Below are positions 17,810-27,435 of a stretch of DNA of 62,877 bases, in pieces. Below the pieces are notes generated by a model. It did no database searches. It was not told the DNA's origin and was given only the letters and a program-made list of their open reading frames with translations. Both the position numbers and the translations under genes were made by a program. Source of the DNA: an uncultured Pelagibacteraceae bacterium. GTDB lineage: Bacteria; Pseudomonadota; Alphaproteobacteria; Pelagibacterales; Pelagibacteraceae. The DNA lies in the NCBI GenBank assembly GCA_902536085.1, contig CACAWF010000005.1:1-62877 (forward strand), in the 5' to 3' direction. Positions within the stretch are counted from its first letter, which is position 1; each line of letters begins with the position of its first letter.

Positions 17810-17826
17810 GAAGTATAACATACTTC
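17810..17826. repeat. Perfect 7-bp inverted repeat abutting the pyrG start
   Basis: GAAGTAT-AAC-ATACTTC forms a perfect 7-bp stem with a three-base loop that ends one base before the pyrG ATG. No T-tract follows, so it is not an intrinsic terminator. No Shine-Dalgarno is visible, because its place is occupied by the 3' arm. It could be an RNA hairpin that gates pyrG translation, or a protein-binding palindrome. Confidence 0.6.
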
Positions 17827-17827
17827 C

Positions 17828-19450
17828 ATGGCGCGATACATTTTTGTAACTGGCGGCGTGGTTTCATCTTTAGGCAAAGGATTATCATCTGCATCGCTAG
17901 CCTACTTATTACAGTCAAGAGGTTATAAAGTAAGAATTAGAAAACTTGATCCTTATTTAAATGTAGATCCTGGAACTATGAGCCCATTTCAACATGGTGA
18001 AGTTTTTGTAACTGATGATGGTGCCGAAACAGATTTGGACCTAGGACACTATGAGAGATTTTCAGGAATATCAGCAAAAAAGTCAGATAATATCACCACA
18101 GGCAAAATTTATAGTGATGTTTTAAAAAGGGAACGACAGGGAAAATATTTAGGAAAAACTGTTCAAGTAATTCCTCATATAACAAATAGAATTAAAGAAT
18201 TTATTAAAAATGATGTTGTTAAAGAGGATTTTGTTATTTGCGAAATAGGAGGCACCGTCGGTGATATCGAAAGTCTACCTTTTTTAGAAGCTATAAGACA
18301 ATTTTCAAATGAAATAGGTAAAAAAAATACATTATTCATTCACCTAACTTTAGTTCCTTACATGAGGGCCTCTGATGAGATAAAAACAAAACCAACCCAA
18401 CATTCAGTTAAAGAATTAAGGAGCATAGGTATTCAACCAGATATTATTATTTGCAGATCTGAAAGATCTATACCTTTAGATCAAAGGAGGAAAATTTCAT
18501 TATTTTGCAACGTTGCAATTGAAGATGTGATAGAAACTGTGGACGTAAAAACAATTTATGAAGCTCCTATAAGTTTTAATAAAGAGAAACTAGATGAAAG
18601 AGTTTTAAGATTTTTTAGAATTAAATCTAAGAAAAAAGTAAACCTTTCTCCTTGGAAAAAAATTACTCATTTAGTTTTGAACACAAAAAACAAAGTTAAC
18701 ATAGCAATAATTGGCAAATACGTTGAACTTAAGGATGCATATAAATCTTTAGACGAGGCTTTAACACATGGCGGAATAGCAAATAATTTAAAAGTGAATT
18801 TAGTAAGAATTGAGTCTGACTTTTTAAAACCAAGTGAAATAAAAAACAAACTTAAAGGAGTATCTGGAATTTTGATACCAGGAGGATTTGGTAAAAGAGG
18901 TACAGAAGGAAAAATAGCAGCTATTAATTATGCAAGATTAAACAAAATTCCTTTCCTCGGCATCTGTTTTGGTATGCAAATGGCAGTAATTGAATTTGCT
19001 AGAAATAAATTAAATATAAAAAAAGCAACATCTAGCGAATTTGGACCATCTAAAGCGTCTGTCGTTGGACTTATGAGTGAATGGACAAAGGATGGAAAAT
19101 TAATGAAAGGCACTGACAAAGATTTGGGAGGAACAATGCGTTTAGGTAGTTATGAAGCAAGACTTAAAAAAGACACAAAAATAAGTAAAATTTATAATTC
19201 AGTGAAGATAAACGAAAGACATCGTCATAGATATGAAGTTAATATCAATTATAAAAAAGATTTTGAAAATAAAGGTATGATTTTTTCAGGTTTATCTCCA
19301 GACAACAAATTACCAGAAATTATAGAATTGGAAAACCATCCTTGGTTTATTGGCGTTCAGTTTCATCCTGAATTTAAATCTAGACCTTTATCACCACATC
19401 CTTTATTCTCATCATTTATAAAGGCCGCAAAAATCAATACTAGAAAATGA
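17828..19450 (+). CDS. pyrG: CTP synthase
   Basis: Makes CTP from UTP with glutamine-derived ammonia. 540 residues. The N-terminal synthetase domain begins [20 protein letters not shown] (P-loop) with [20 protein letters not shown]. The C-terminal amidotransferase domain has [11 protein letters not shown], the catalytic Cys in FLGICFGMQ and the His/Glu in [10 protein letters not shown]. It overlaps kdsA by four bases. A perfect hairpin sits directly in front of its start codon, unlike the other genes of this run. Confidence 0.97.
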   Translation: MARYIFVTGGVVSSLGKGLSSASLAYLLQSRGYKVRIRKLDPYLNVDPGTMSPFQHGEVFVTDDGAETDLDLGHYERFSGISAKKSDNITTGKIYSDVLKRERQGKYLGKTVQVIPHITNRIKEFIKNDVVKEDFVICEIGGTVGDIESLPFLEAIRQFSNEIGKKNTLFIHLTLVPYMRASDEIKTKPTQHSVKELRSIGIQPDIIICRSERSIPLDQRRKISLFCNVAIEDVIETVDVKTIYEAPISFNKEKLDERVLRFFRIKSKKKVNLSPWKKITHLVLNTKNKVNIAIIGKYVELKDAYKSLDEALTHGGIANNLKVNLVRIESDFLKPSEIKNKLKGVSGILIPGGFGKRGTEGKIAAINYARLNKIPFLGICFGMQMAVIEFARNKLNIKKATSSEFGPSKASVVGLMSEWTKDGKLMKGTDKDLGGTMRLGSYEARLKKDTKISKIYNSVKINERHRHRYEVNINYKKDFENKGMIFSGLSPDNKLPEIIELENHPWFIGVQFHPEFKSRPLSPHPLFSSFIKAAKINTRK

Positions 19451-20268
19451 ATAATCATAAAGTAAAATGCTCTAATTTTGAAATCGCCAACAATAGACCA
19501 TTTACACTAATTGCTGGCCCTTGTCAGCTTGAGAGCGAAGAGCACGCTTTAAAGATTTCAAATGAACTTAAAAAAATTACAAGCGAACTAGGTATAAATC
19601 TAATTTACAAAACTTCCTTTGATAAAGCTAATAGAACAAGCTTAAAAGGAAAAAGAGGTTTGGGTTTAGAAAAATCACTTCCAATTTTCGATAAAATTAG
19701 AAAAGAAGTTGGCGTCCCAGTTTTAACCGACGTTCATAATGCAGAACAATGCACTGTAGTATCTAATCATGTAGATGTCCTTCAAATTCCGGCATTCTTA
19801 TGCAGACAAACTGATTTATTAATTGCTGCAGCAAAAACTGGAAAAATAATTAATGTTAAAAAAGGACAATTTTTAGCTCCGTGGGATATATCTAATGTAA
19901 TAAAAAAAATTGAAGACTCTGGGAATAAAAATATTTTAATTACAGAAAGAGGGGCGAGTTTTGGTTATAATACTCTTGTTTCAGATATGAGAGCCTTACC
20001 TATAATGTCTAAATATGGATTTCCAATTGTTTTTGACGCAACTCATTCAGTACAACAACCAGGTGGCATGGGAGAAAAAAGTGGCGGACAAAGAGAGTTC
20101 GTTCCTCATTTAGCTCGCGCGGCTATCGCTGTTGGTGTAGGAGCAATCTTCATAGAAACACACGAAGATCCAGATAACGCTCCATCAGATGGTCCAAACA
20201 TGGTTCCATTAAATGAAATAAAAGCTTTATTAAAAAAACTTACCGAGATCGATAAGATAGTAAAATAA
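19447..20268 (+). CDS. kdsA: 3-deoxy-D-manno-octulosonate 8-phosphate synthase
   Basis: Condenses arabinose 5-phosphate and phosphoenolpyruvate to KDO-8-phosphate for lipopolysaccharide. 273 residues. Motifs: [68 protein letters not shown] and FDATHSVQ. The Asn in KANRTS and the absence of the metal-type Cys near the N-terminus suggest the metal-independent class. It overlaps pyrG by four bases and is followed by eno two bases after its stop. Confidence 0.95.
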   Translation: MNNHKVKCSNFEIANNRPFTLIAGPCQLESEEHALKISNELKKITSELGINLIYKTSFDKANRTSLKGKRGLGLEKSLPIFDKIRKEVGVPVLTDVHNAEQCTVVSNHVDVLQIPAFLCRQTDLLIAAAKTGKIINVKKGQFLAPWDISNVIKKIEDSGNKNILITERGASFGYNTLVSDMRALPIMSKYGFPIVFDATHSVQQPGGMGEKSGGQREFVPHLARAAIAVGVGAIFIETHEDPDNAPSDGPNMVPLNEIKALLKKLTEIDKIVK

Positions 20269-20270
20269 AA

Positions 20271-21527
20271 ATGGCAAAAATTAAAAGTATAAAAGGCAGA
20301 CAAGTCTTTGACAGCAGAGGCAATCCAACAGTTGAAGCAGAAGTTTTTTTAGAAAATAATATTTCTGCTACTGCAATTTCTCCATCAGGTGCATCAACCG
20401 GTGCATTTGAAGCACACGAATTAAGAGATCAGAACAAGAATAAATTTTTAGGTAAAAGTGTAAATATAGCAGTTGAAAATATAAATAATAAAATTTCGAA
20501 TAAACTTAAAGGTTTCGATTCAGACGACCAAAAAAAAATTGATAAAGCTTTATTAGATTTAGATGGAAGTGAAAATAAAACAAATATGGGAGCTAATGCT
20601 ACTCTTGCAGTTTCACTTGCTAATTCAAAGTGTTCGGCTTTATCAAATAAAAAATCGTTATTTAAATATCTAGGAGATACTTTTTCTTTGCCCATACCTT
20701 TAATGAATATTATAAATGGTGGAGCACATGCCGACAATGACTTAAATATCCAAGAATTTATGATTAGACCTGACTCAGCTAAAAACTTTATGGATGCTAT
20801 AGAAAAATGTTATGTTGTTATTCAAAACTTGAAGAAATTATTAAAATCTAACAAAATGCTAACAAATGTAGGAGATGAAGGTGGATTTGCTCCATCAATT
20901 AATACAAATGAACAAGCTTTGGAGTTAATTGTAAATTCAATTGAAAAGTCAAATTTAAAGCCGGGGAAAGATATAGTTATTTGTCTAGACGTAGCTGCTA
21001 ATGAACTAATTAATAAAAAAGGGGAGTATTCAATTCAATCTAAAAATTACACATCGGTTGAAGATAATATTAATTATTATAAAAAACTTACATCTAACTA
21101 TCCAATAAAATCAATAGAGGACCCTTTTGCAGAAGAAGACTGGGAGTCGTGGAAAAAAATTACAAACGAAATAGGTACAAATATTCAAATTGTTGGAGAT
21201 GATTTATTTGTTACGAATGCAAAACGTTTAAGTAAAGGAATAAAAGAAAAGTCAGCAAATTGTATTTTAGTAAAACCAAATCAAATAGGCACCTTGACTG
21301 AAACTTTAGAAGTAATTTCAATGGCAAAAGCCGCAGATTTCAATACTATCATTTCTCATAGATCAGGGGATACTGAAGATACTTTTATTGCTGATTTGGC
21401 GTCCGCAACTATGTCTTCTCAAATTAAAACTGGATCTTTGGCGAGGTCTGAAAGAGTAGCTAAATATAACAGGTTATTACGCATAGAAGAAGAACTTGGA
21501 AATCAGGCCAAAATGGCTAGAATCTAA
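20271..21527 (+). CDS. eno: Enolase
   Basis: Converts 2-phosphoglycerate to phosphoenolpyruvate. 418 residues, standard length. Key segments: RQVFDSRGNPTVEAEV, SGASTGAFEAHELRD (loop 1), NGGAHADNDLNIQEFMI (catalytic His), VGDEGGFAPS, the metal ligands in CLDVAANE, SIEDPFAEEDWESW and VGDDLFVT, the catalytic Lys in LVKPNQIGTLTET, and SHRSGDTEDTFIADLA. Clustered with kdsA and ftsB as in many Alphaproteobacteria. It supplies the last step before pyruvate kinase for the glycerol and glycolytic genes in this window. Confidence 0.97.
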   Translation: MAKIKSIKGRQVFDSRGNPTVEAEVFLENNISATAISPSGASTGAFEAHELRDQNKNKFLGKSVNIAVENINNKISNKLKGFDSDDQKKIDKALLDLDGSENKTNMGANATLAVSLANSKCSALSNKKSLFKYLGDTFSLPIPLMNIINGGAHADNDLNIQEFMIRPDSAKNFMDAIEKCYVVIQNLKKLLKSNKMLTNVGDEGGFAPSINTNEQALELIVNSIEKSNLKPGKDIVICLDVAANELINKKGEYSIQSKNYTSVEDNINYYKKLTSNYPIKSIEDPFAEEDWESWKKITNEIGTNIQIVGDDLFVTNAKRLSKGIKEKSANCILVKPNQIGTLTETLEVISMAKAADFNTIISHRSGDTEDTFIADLASATMSSQIKTGSLARSERVAKYNRLLRIEEELGNQAKMARI

Positions 21528-21530
21528 CTT

Positions 21531-21824
21531 ATGCGACTTATTGAAAGTTTAAAGAGAAAAAAATTTATATTATTTAATATCTTTTTTATGCTTTATATCG
21601 GTATAAATTTGATTGGAGGTGAAAGAGGTTTAATCTCTTATTTTGACAAAAAAAGAATTTACGAAGAGCTTGAGATTAAAGATAAAGTGATAACTAGCGA
21701 GTTAAAAGATTTAGAACATAAAATATCATTAGTTATAAATAATGACCTTGATTATTTAGATATGCTTTATAGAGAAAAATTTAGATATGGCACAAAAGAC
21801 GAGATTATTATAAAATTAAGATGA
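21531..21824 (+). CDS. ftsB: FtsB/DivIC-like septum formation initiator
   Basis: 97 residues. One N-terminal transmembrane helix ([20 protein letters not shown]) is followed by [14 protein letters not shown] and a coiled-coil stretch ([21 protein letters not shown]), then a short C-terminal domain with [18 protein letters not shown]. This is the layout of the FtsB divisome linker. The position directly after enolase is the conserved location in proteobacteria. The stop overlaps the lipA start by four bases. Confidence 0.88.
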   Translation: MRLIESLKRKKFILFNIFFMLYIGINLIGGERGLISYFDKKRIYEELEIKDKVITSELKDLEHKISLVINNDLDYLDMLYREKFRYGTKDEIIIKLR

Positions 21825-22765
21825 GTCAAAAACCAAGACATCCTGAAAAAGTAAACAAGCCCATTAATCCAATCAAAAAAAAGCCTGAATGGATTAGATC
21901 AAAAATATTAGACTCTCAAATTTTCTTTCACACCAAAAAAGTTGTTAATCAAAATAATTTAGTTACAGTTTGTCAGGAAGCAAACTGTCCTAATATCACC
22001 GAGTGTTGGAGTAAAAAACATGCAACATTTATGATTATGGGGGATACTTGTACAAGAGCTTGTGCGTTTTGTGATGTTAAAACCGGTAAGCCAGGTGATC
22101 TGGATATTTTTGAGCCAGCTAAAATTGCTAAAGCTGTTAAAAGTCTAAATCTAAAACATGTAGTAATTACTTCTGTAGATAGAGATGACCTAGAAGATGG
22201 TGGATCTGATCATTTTTACAAAGTAGTAAAAGCCACAAGAGAAAAAAATCCAGAAACGTCTATAGAAGTTTTAACTCCTGATTTTTTAAGAAAAGGTGAG
22301 GCCTATAAAAAAGTTTTAGAGGCTGACCTCGATGTTTTTAATCATAATATAGAGACAGTACCAAGACTTTACACAACTGTTAGACCAGGAGCACGTTATT
22401 TTGCCTCATTAGAACTTTTAAAAAATGCAAAAAAATTTAACAAAAAAGTTTTTACCAAATCTGGAATTATGGTTGGCTTAGGTGAAAATAAAGAAGAAGT
22501 AATCCAAGTTATGGACGATCTAAGAACTGCTGAAGTTGATTTTATTACAATAGGCCAATACTTGCAACCTTCTCCAAAACATCATCCACTAAATCGTTAC
22601 TACCATCCCAATGAATTTAAAGAGTTCGAGCAAATAGCAAAAACAAAAGGGTTTTTACTTGTTTCTTCATCACCTCTTACAAGATCTTCTTATCACGCAG
22701 ATGAAGATTTTAGAAAATTACAAGATGCAAGAAATAAACAGCTTGAATGTCTTCCGCATCAATAA
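21821..22765 (+). CDS. lipA: Lipoyl synthase
   Basis: Radical SAM enzyme that inserts two sulfurs into octanoylated carrier domains. 314 residues. The auxiliary [4Fe-4S] cluster cysteines are in [13 protein letters not shown] and the radical SAM cluster cysteines in [30 protein letters not shown] and the C-terminal RSSYHAD (Ser ligand of the auxiliary cluster) are present. Overlaps ftsB and ratA. Confidence 0.97.
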   Translation: MSQKPRHPEKVNKPINPIKKKPEWIRSKILDSQIFFHTKKVVNQNNLVTVCQEANCPNITECWSKKHATFMIMGDTCTRACAFCDVKTGKPGDLDIFEPAKIAKAVKSLNLKHVVITSVDRDDLEDGGSDHFYKVVKATREKNPETSIEVLTPDFLRKGEAYKKVLEADLDVFNHNIETVPRLYTTVRPGARYFASLELLKNAKKFNKKVFTKSGIMVGLGENKEEVIQVMDDLRTAEVDFITIGQYLQPSPKHHPLNRYYHPNEFKEFEQIAKTKGFLLVSSSPLTRSSYHADEDFRKLQDARNKQLECLPHQ

Positions 22766-23190
22766 AAAAAATTATTCCTTGTAAAAAAGAACAATTAGTA
22801 GAAATGGTTCTTGATATTGAAAAATATCCAGAATTTGTTCCTTGGTGTATTGAAGGTAAAGTTTTTGATAGAAATGAAAGTGCAGATCTCATTACATTTA
22901 ATGGAGATTTAAAAGTAGGCAAGAGCATTCTGAATGAAACTTTCTCAAGTCATGTGTCTTATTATAAAGAAAAAGATACAATTATAGTAACTAATCTTGA
23001 TGGACCATTAAAACATTTGAAAAATGAGTGGAAATTTAAGGAAGTAAACAATTCGACACAGCTAGAGTTTTTTATTGATTTTGAATTGAAAAATCCAATT
23101 TTGAATGGGATAATGAAAAAATCTTTTGAGCTTGGTTTGAATAAAATTGCCAAGGCTTTTGAAGAAAGAGCAATTAAATTATATAAATAA
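22747..23190 (+). CDS. ratA: RatA/Coq10-like START-domain protein
   Basis: 147 residues, single polyketide-cyclase/START-like domain. The segment [22 protein letters not shown] and a C-terminal helix with [16 protein letters not shown] are typical of the RatA/COQ10 family. E. coli RatA is described as a ribosome-association toxin and eukaryotic COQ10 as a ubiquinone-binding protein. For Alphaproteobacteria the quinone-related role is the more usual inference. The start lies 19 bases inside lipA, the usual lipA-ratA neighbourhood. Confidence 0.85.
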   Translation: MSSASIKKIIPCKKEQLVEMVLDIEKYPEFVPWCIEGKVFDRNESADLITFNGDLKVGKSILNETFSSHVSYYKEKDTIIVTNLDGPLKHLKNEWKFKEVNNSTQLEFFIDFELKNPILNGIMKKSFELGLNKIAKAFEERAIKLYK

Positions 23191-23501
23191 TGTTTACAAT
23201 ATCATCTTTATTAATTTTATTCATTTTAACTTTCAAATTATTATCTTCATATATCAAAACAATTAGAACAGGTGATCCTAACGAAACTGACCTGACTTAT
23301 TGGATGTTTTCCTATGATTTTAAGTCTAAAAATAAAGAATGGATACCCGAGGACAAACAATTATTGCAAAAAAAAAGGGCTAGAAATTTTTTAGTTTTTA
23401 TACTCTATTTAATTGCTTTTGGTATCTTTTTGTTGCTTAACAGTTTTACAGCACATCTTTTAGATGTAATTGTTAACCCAGAGTTTAGCTATCCTGTTTA
23501 A
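23190..23501 (+). CDS. Small membrane protein, two helices
   Basis: 103 residues. Hydrophobic helices at about 2-20 and 68-90, separated by a polar stretch with the segment RTGDPNETDLTYWMFSYDF. I recognise no family. The start overlaps the ratA stop by one base. The 3' end overlaps the convergent cinA-like gene by 17 bases, so two stops are packed into each other's coding region. Its place at the end of the lipA-ratA unit suggests co-expression with them. Confidence 0.7.
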   Translation: MFTISSLLILFILTFKLLSSYIKTIRTGDPNETDLTYWMFSYDFKSKNKEWIPEDKQLLQKKRARNFLVFILYLIAFGIFLLLNSFTAHLLDVIVNPEFSYPV

Positions 23502-23964
23502 TTAATTTTACTAATAAATTTAGAGTTTTTTTCACAGTTTGTTTTTGAATAAAAATTCTTCCTTTATTTTTAAAATTACATTTATTTACAACAACCTTTT
23601 TTCCGACGCTTATTCCAATATAAACCAAGCCAACTGGTTTTTGCTTAGATCCTCCTTTAGGACCAGCAATTCCCGTTATTGAAACACAGACTTTTGATTT
23701 ACTAATTTTACGTAGGTTATTTACCATAGCCAAACAACATTGAACACTTACAGCACCATATTTTTTTATTATTTTTTGAGGAACTTTTAATATACTTGTT
23801 TTGGCTTGATTTGAGTAAGTGACTAATCCCATAGTAAATACTTTAGATGATCCGCTCACAGAGGTAATAGCACTAGACAACATTCCTCCAGTACAAGATT
23901 CCGAAATTGCAAGTTTCATCTTTTTTCTTTTAATTAATGAGATTATTTTTTTATTTAAACTCAT
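23485..23964 (-). CDS. CinA C-terminal domain (nicotinamide-nucleotide amidohydrolase-like)
   Basis: 159 residues, containing only the amidohydrolase domain of CinA (PncC). The nucleophile Ser and surroundings are in ISESCTGGMLSSAI. TMGLVTYSNQAK and SITGIAGPKGGSKQKPVGLVYIG also match. PncC deamidates nicotinamide mononucleotide in NAD recycling. The stand-alone domain is common in Alphaproteobacteria in this neighbourhood. The start overlaps the pgpA stop by one base. Confidence 0.9.
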   Translation of the reverse strand: MSLNKKIISLIKRKKMKLAISESCTGGMLSSAITSVSGSSKVFTMGLVTYSNQAKTSILKVPQKIIKKYGAVSVQCCLAMVNNLRKISKSKVCVSITGIAGPKGGSKQKPVGLVYIGISVGKKVVVNKCNFKNKGRIFIQKQTVKKTLNLLVKLIKQDS

Positions 23965-24467
23965 CAGAAAAACTTTGATTTAATTACCATAAATATTATC
24001 AATGTAAGAACCACGTAAAAACCTGCAACTACATCGTCTATTATTACCCCAAAACTATTCTTAAATCTTTTATCAAAAAAACTAACCGGAAATGGTTTTT
24101 TTATGTCAAAAAATCTAAATAAAATAAAAATATATAAATAAAAAAGAATTGACTCCTGCGGGGCTTTCGTAGTTCCGTGTGCGATTTCATAAAGATAAAT
24201 TGGAATGGATTGACCAATAAACTCATCTACAACAACTTCTTTAGGGTCTTTGTTTTCATTATATTTTATATATTCGGATACTGCATAAAATGAATATATA
24301 AAAACTAAAAACAAAATTAGTAATATAAAACTGCTAGATAGATTAACTATATGAAATAGGCTATATAAAAAAATTGTTGTAACTAAAGAAGTTATAGTTC
24401 CTGGAGCAAATCTAAAAGATCCAATGCCAAAACATGTAACAAATAAATAATTTATGGTTTTAATCAT
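23964..24467 (-). CDS. pgpA: Phosphatidylglycerophosphatase A
   Basis: Dephosphorylates phosphatidylglycerol phosphate at the inner membrane. 167 residues with about four hydrophobic helices. Family motifs: GIGSFRFAPGTITSL near the N-terminus, KDPKEVVVDEFIGQ (acidic active-site region), FRFFDIKKPFPVS and the C-terminal GVIIDDVVAG. It overlaps ispDF by eight bases and cinA by one. Confidence 0.92.
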   Translation of the reverse strand: MIKTINYLFVTCFGIGSFRFAPGTITSLVTTIFLYSLFHIVNLSSSFILLILFLVFIYSFYAVSEYIKYNENKDPKEVVVDEFIGQSIPIYLYEIAHGTTKAPQESILFYLYIFILFRFFDIKKPFPVSFFDKRFKNSFGVIIDDVVAGFYVVLTLIIFMVIKSKFF

Positions 24468-25605
24468 ATTTAATGACTGAACATATTACTTCGCACGCTA
24501 TTGCTTTTTCTTTTCCTATAATACCTAATTTTTCAGTTGTTTTTCCTTTAATATTAATTTGATTTTTAGAAACATCACAGAGCTTAGCAATATTATCTAT
24601 CATTTTATTTTTTAAATTTTTAATTTTTGGAGTTTGGGTAATAACATTTAGATCAATATTATTTATAAAAAAGCCTCTAGATTTAATTTTTTCTACTACT
24701 TGTTTAAGTAAAATCGTAGATCTAATATTTTTAAATCTTTTACTTTTATCTGAAAACATTTGACCAATATCTCCCAAATTGCAAGCCCCTAAAATTGCAT
24801 CTGTTATTGAGTGGAGAACAGGATCTCCATCAGAATGACCTAATGTTCCTAGCTTAGATTTAATCTTTAAACCTGCCAAGTAAAGTTTTCTCTTAGGAAC
24901 TAATCTGTGAACATCGAAACCTATTCCAACACTTTGCTTAGATTTAAAAATGTTTTTTAGATTTTCAAAATCTGATTGATCTGTAATTTTTAAATTACTC
25001 TTTTCTCCATCAATAAACTTAACTTTATTTAGATCCATATATAAGGAGATATCATCATCTTTATATTTACCAGAGACAGTTTTATGTAAATGGTATATTT
25101 CTTTTAAATTGAAAGCCTGAGGCGTTTGTGTCAAAAATAAATTATCTCTTTTTCTTCCCACAACGTACTCTTCATTACTAGAGTCTATAATTTGTTTTAC
25201 TGCATCCTGTATTTTTATTTTTGGTACGACCGCTCTAGCATTTTTCATATTTCGCAATATAGAGCTTAAGAGTTTTATTGTGAAATTTGGTCTTGCCACA
25301 TCGTGAATTAAAACTTTGGTTATACCATTTTGACTAATTAAATACCTTAAAGCATTTGAAGTAGATTTTTGTCTATTTTTTCCCCCAACTATTAATTTCA
25401 CATTTTTAAGTTTTAGCGATTTGACTTTTTTAGAGTCTTTTTTGTTGTAAACTAGAATTATCTTTTTAATCGCTTTGAATTTACGAGCTTTGAGGAGGTT
25501 AATTTCAATTAATGATTTGCCGCCTATTTTTTGATATGGTTTGCCAATTTTAGACCTAAATCTATGGCTATTACCTCCAGCAAGAATAATTAAACAAAAA
25601 CTCAT
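24460..25605 (-). CDS. ispDF: Bifunctional IspD/IspF of the MEP isoprenoid pathway
   Basis: 381 residues with two fused domains. The N-terminal cytidylyltransferase IspD (about 1-222) has ILAGGNSHRFRSKIGKPYQ, VLIHDVARPN and FLTQTPQAF. The C-terminal MECDP synthase IspF (about 224-381) has GIGFDVHRLVP, GHSDGDPVLHSITDAILGA and GDIGQMF with its zinc ligands. The fusion is typical of Alphaproteobacteria. It joins methylerythritol phosphate to CTP and later forms the cyclic diphosphate. First gene of the minus-strand unit, divergent from ntrY with 48 bases between starts. Confidence 0.95.
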   Translation of the reverse strand: MSFCLIILAGGNSHRFRSKIGKPYQKIGGKSLIEINLLKARKFKAIKKIILVYNKKDSKKVKSLKLKNVKLIVGGKNRQKSTSNALRYLISQNGITKVLIHDVARPNFTIKLLSSILRNMKNARAVVPKIKIQDAVKQIIDSSNEEYVVGRKRDNLFLTQTPQAFNLKEIYHLHKTVSGKYKDDDISLYMDLNKVKFIDGEKSNLKITDQSDFENLKNIFKSKQSVGIGFDVHRLVPKRKLYLAGLKIKSKLGTLGHSDGDPVLHSITDAILGACNLGDIGQMFSDKSKRFKNIRSTILLKQVVEKIKSRGFFINNIDLNVITQTPKIKNLKNKMIDNIAKLCDVSKNQINIKGKTTEKLGIIGKEKAIACEVICSVIKYD

Positions 25606-25653
25606 GGTATTAACTTATATTATATTTATATAGATATTTAATGGTTATTTAAG

Positions 25654-27435
25654 ATGTTTAAGATTATTAAAAATTTCAATTGGATAATTTTATCCTCATT
25701 TTTATGTATTTTTATGGGGATTGTCACTTTTTTAACTTTTATTAATGAAGGTTTCGTACCTTTGACAGATAAAAATCTGCAAACTTTATTAATCATAGAT
25801 ATTTTTTTATTATTAATTTTTTTTGGTTTAATATTTAGGAATTTTTACAGATTTTACTATACTGGAAAGAAGAATAAAAAAGGGTCTCAAACAAATTTAA
25901 AGTATATTTCTTTATTTTCTTTATTTACTGTTATTCCATCATTACTTGTAGCTATATTTTCATTATTTATATTTAATTTTGGTATTCAAAATTACTTTGA
26001 TAAACAAATTACTAAAGCTGTAAATAATTCATACGATGTAGCCAAGAATTATCTGGAGGAAAATAAAGAAAATGTTTTGTCTGATGTTATATTAATGAGC
26101 GTTGGTCTGAATAGAGCATCAGGTTTATACTATTCAAACCCAACAAGATTTAAAAATATTATAATGTCAGAAAAAATCTTGAGAAGAATTGATGATGTTT
26201 ATTTAATAGATAGTTTAGGAAATATTTTAATTTCTGATGTAAGAGATATTACCGAGGAATTTGTAGTACCCTCAGATGAAAATTATGATGAAGCAATCGA
26301 AGGTAAACCAGTATTTGTTTCTCAAAGTTTAGAAAATAAAACTACTGTAATGACTAAATTAAACACATTAGTTGATACCTATCTTTATATTTCAAGAAAT
26401 ATTGATCCAGAAATTATAAGATATTTAAATGAGACAGAAGAGGCTGTAAGTTTTTATTATTCTGTGGAAAATAGCCAGACAGGAATAAAGGTAACTTTCG
26501 CAATAATTTATATTATTGTAGTTACTTTATTATTATTTTTATCAACTTCTATTGCTATAACTTTTGCATCAAGACTGACTAAACCAATAATTAATTTAAT
26601 TGGAGCTTCTGACTCTATAAGCAAAGGTGCTTTAGATGTTAAAGTTCCAGAGCTAGAAACTGATGAAGAATTTAAACAATTAAATAAGAATTTTAATTTA
26701 ATGATAGAAAGATTAAAAGAGCAACAAGATAAACTTTTAATTACTGAGAGATATGAAGCTTGGGAAACTGTTGCTAGAAAATTAGCACATGAAATTAAAA
26801 ATCCGCTCACACCAATTCAATTATCAATAGACAGTTTAAGAGAAAAATATAAAAAAAATCTAGGCAATCAAAGTCGTGACTTTGAAAAATATTTAGAAAC
26901 AATTAATAGGCAAATAAAGGATATTGAAAAACTTGTTAATGAGTTTTCTAATTTTGCAAGAATGCCTAGACCAATATTAAAGAAAGTGAATCTCGTCTCT
27001 ATTATAAAAAAATCATTAGATTTCATAAAATTAAATTCAAAAAATTTTATAAAACTTAATGTAATTGAGAATAATGCTTTCATAAAAGGCGATGAAGATC
27101 AACTTAATAGGGTTTTCATAAATCTTATCAAGAATTCAGAGGAGGCTATAGATGAGGCATCAAAAAAAGACCCTAATTTTAAAGGTAATATAGTCATAGA
27201 AATTAACAGTAATTATGACTATATAACTTGTAGATTGACAGATAATGGACCAGGTATTACAGACGCTAAAAAAGCTATGACACCGTACTTCACTACAAAA
27301 AAGACTGGTACTGGATTGGGTTTACCTATAGTAACAAAAATAATTAATGAACATTCGGGAAATTTTTTAATAAAAAACTTAAAACAGAATAAAGGCACTT
27401 TGATAAAAATATCACTTCCAAAAATTAATGCGTAA
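25654..27435 (+). CDS. ntrY: Nitrogen-regulation-type sensor histidine kinase NtrY
   Basis: Membrane histidine kinase, 593 residues, shorter than the 700-plus residues usual for NtrY. Four hydrophobic segments occur (three in the first 115 residues, one near 285-305), with an extracytoplasmic region between the third and fourth. A HAMP domain follows (SRLTKPIINLIGASDSISKG). The dimerisation helix has the phospho-His in ARKLAHEIKNPLTPIQLS. The ATPase domain has LINLIKNSEEA, DNGPGI and GTGLGLPIV. It overlaps ntrX by eight bases. In streamlined SAR11 genomes NtrYX is one of very few two-component pairs (known). The signal could be nitrogen or redox state. Confidence 0.93.
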   Translation: MFKIIKNFNWIILSSFLCIFMGIVTFLTFINEGFVPLTDKNLQTLLIIDIFLLLIFFGLIFRNFYRFYYTGKKNKKGSQTNLKYISLFSLFTVIPSLLVAIFSLFIFNFGIQNYFDKQITKAVNNSYDVAKNYLEENKENVLSDVILMSVGLNRASGLYYSNPTRFKNIIMSEKILRRIDDVYLIDSLGNILISDVRDITEEFVVPSDENYDEAIEGKPVFVSQSLENKTTVMTKLNTLVDTYLYISRNIDPEIIRYLNETEEAVSFYYSVENSQTGIKVTFAIIYIIVVTLLLFLSTSIAITFASRLTKPIINLIGASDSISKGALDVKVPELETDEEFKQLNKNFNLMIERLKEQQDKLLITERYEAWETVARKLAHEIKNPLTPIQLSIDSLREKYKKNLGNQSRDFEKYLETINRQIKDIEKLVNEFSNFARMPRPILKKVNLVSIIKKSLDFIKLNSKNFIKLNVIENNAFIKGDEDQLNRVFINLIKNSEEAIDEASKKDPNFKGNIVIEINSNYDYITCRLTDNGPGITDAKKAMTPYFTTKKTGTGLGLPIVTKIINEHSGNFLIKNLKQNKGTLIKISLPKINA

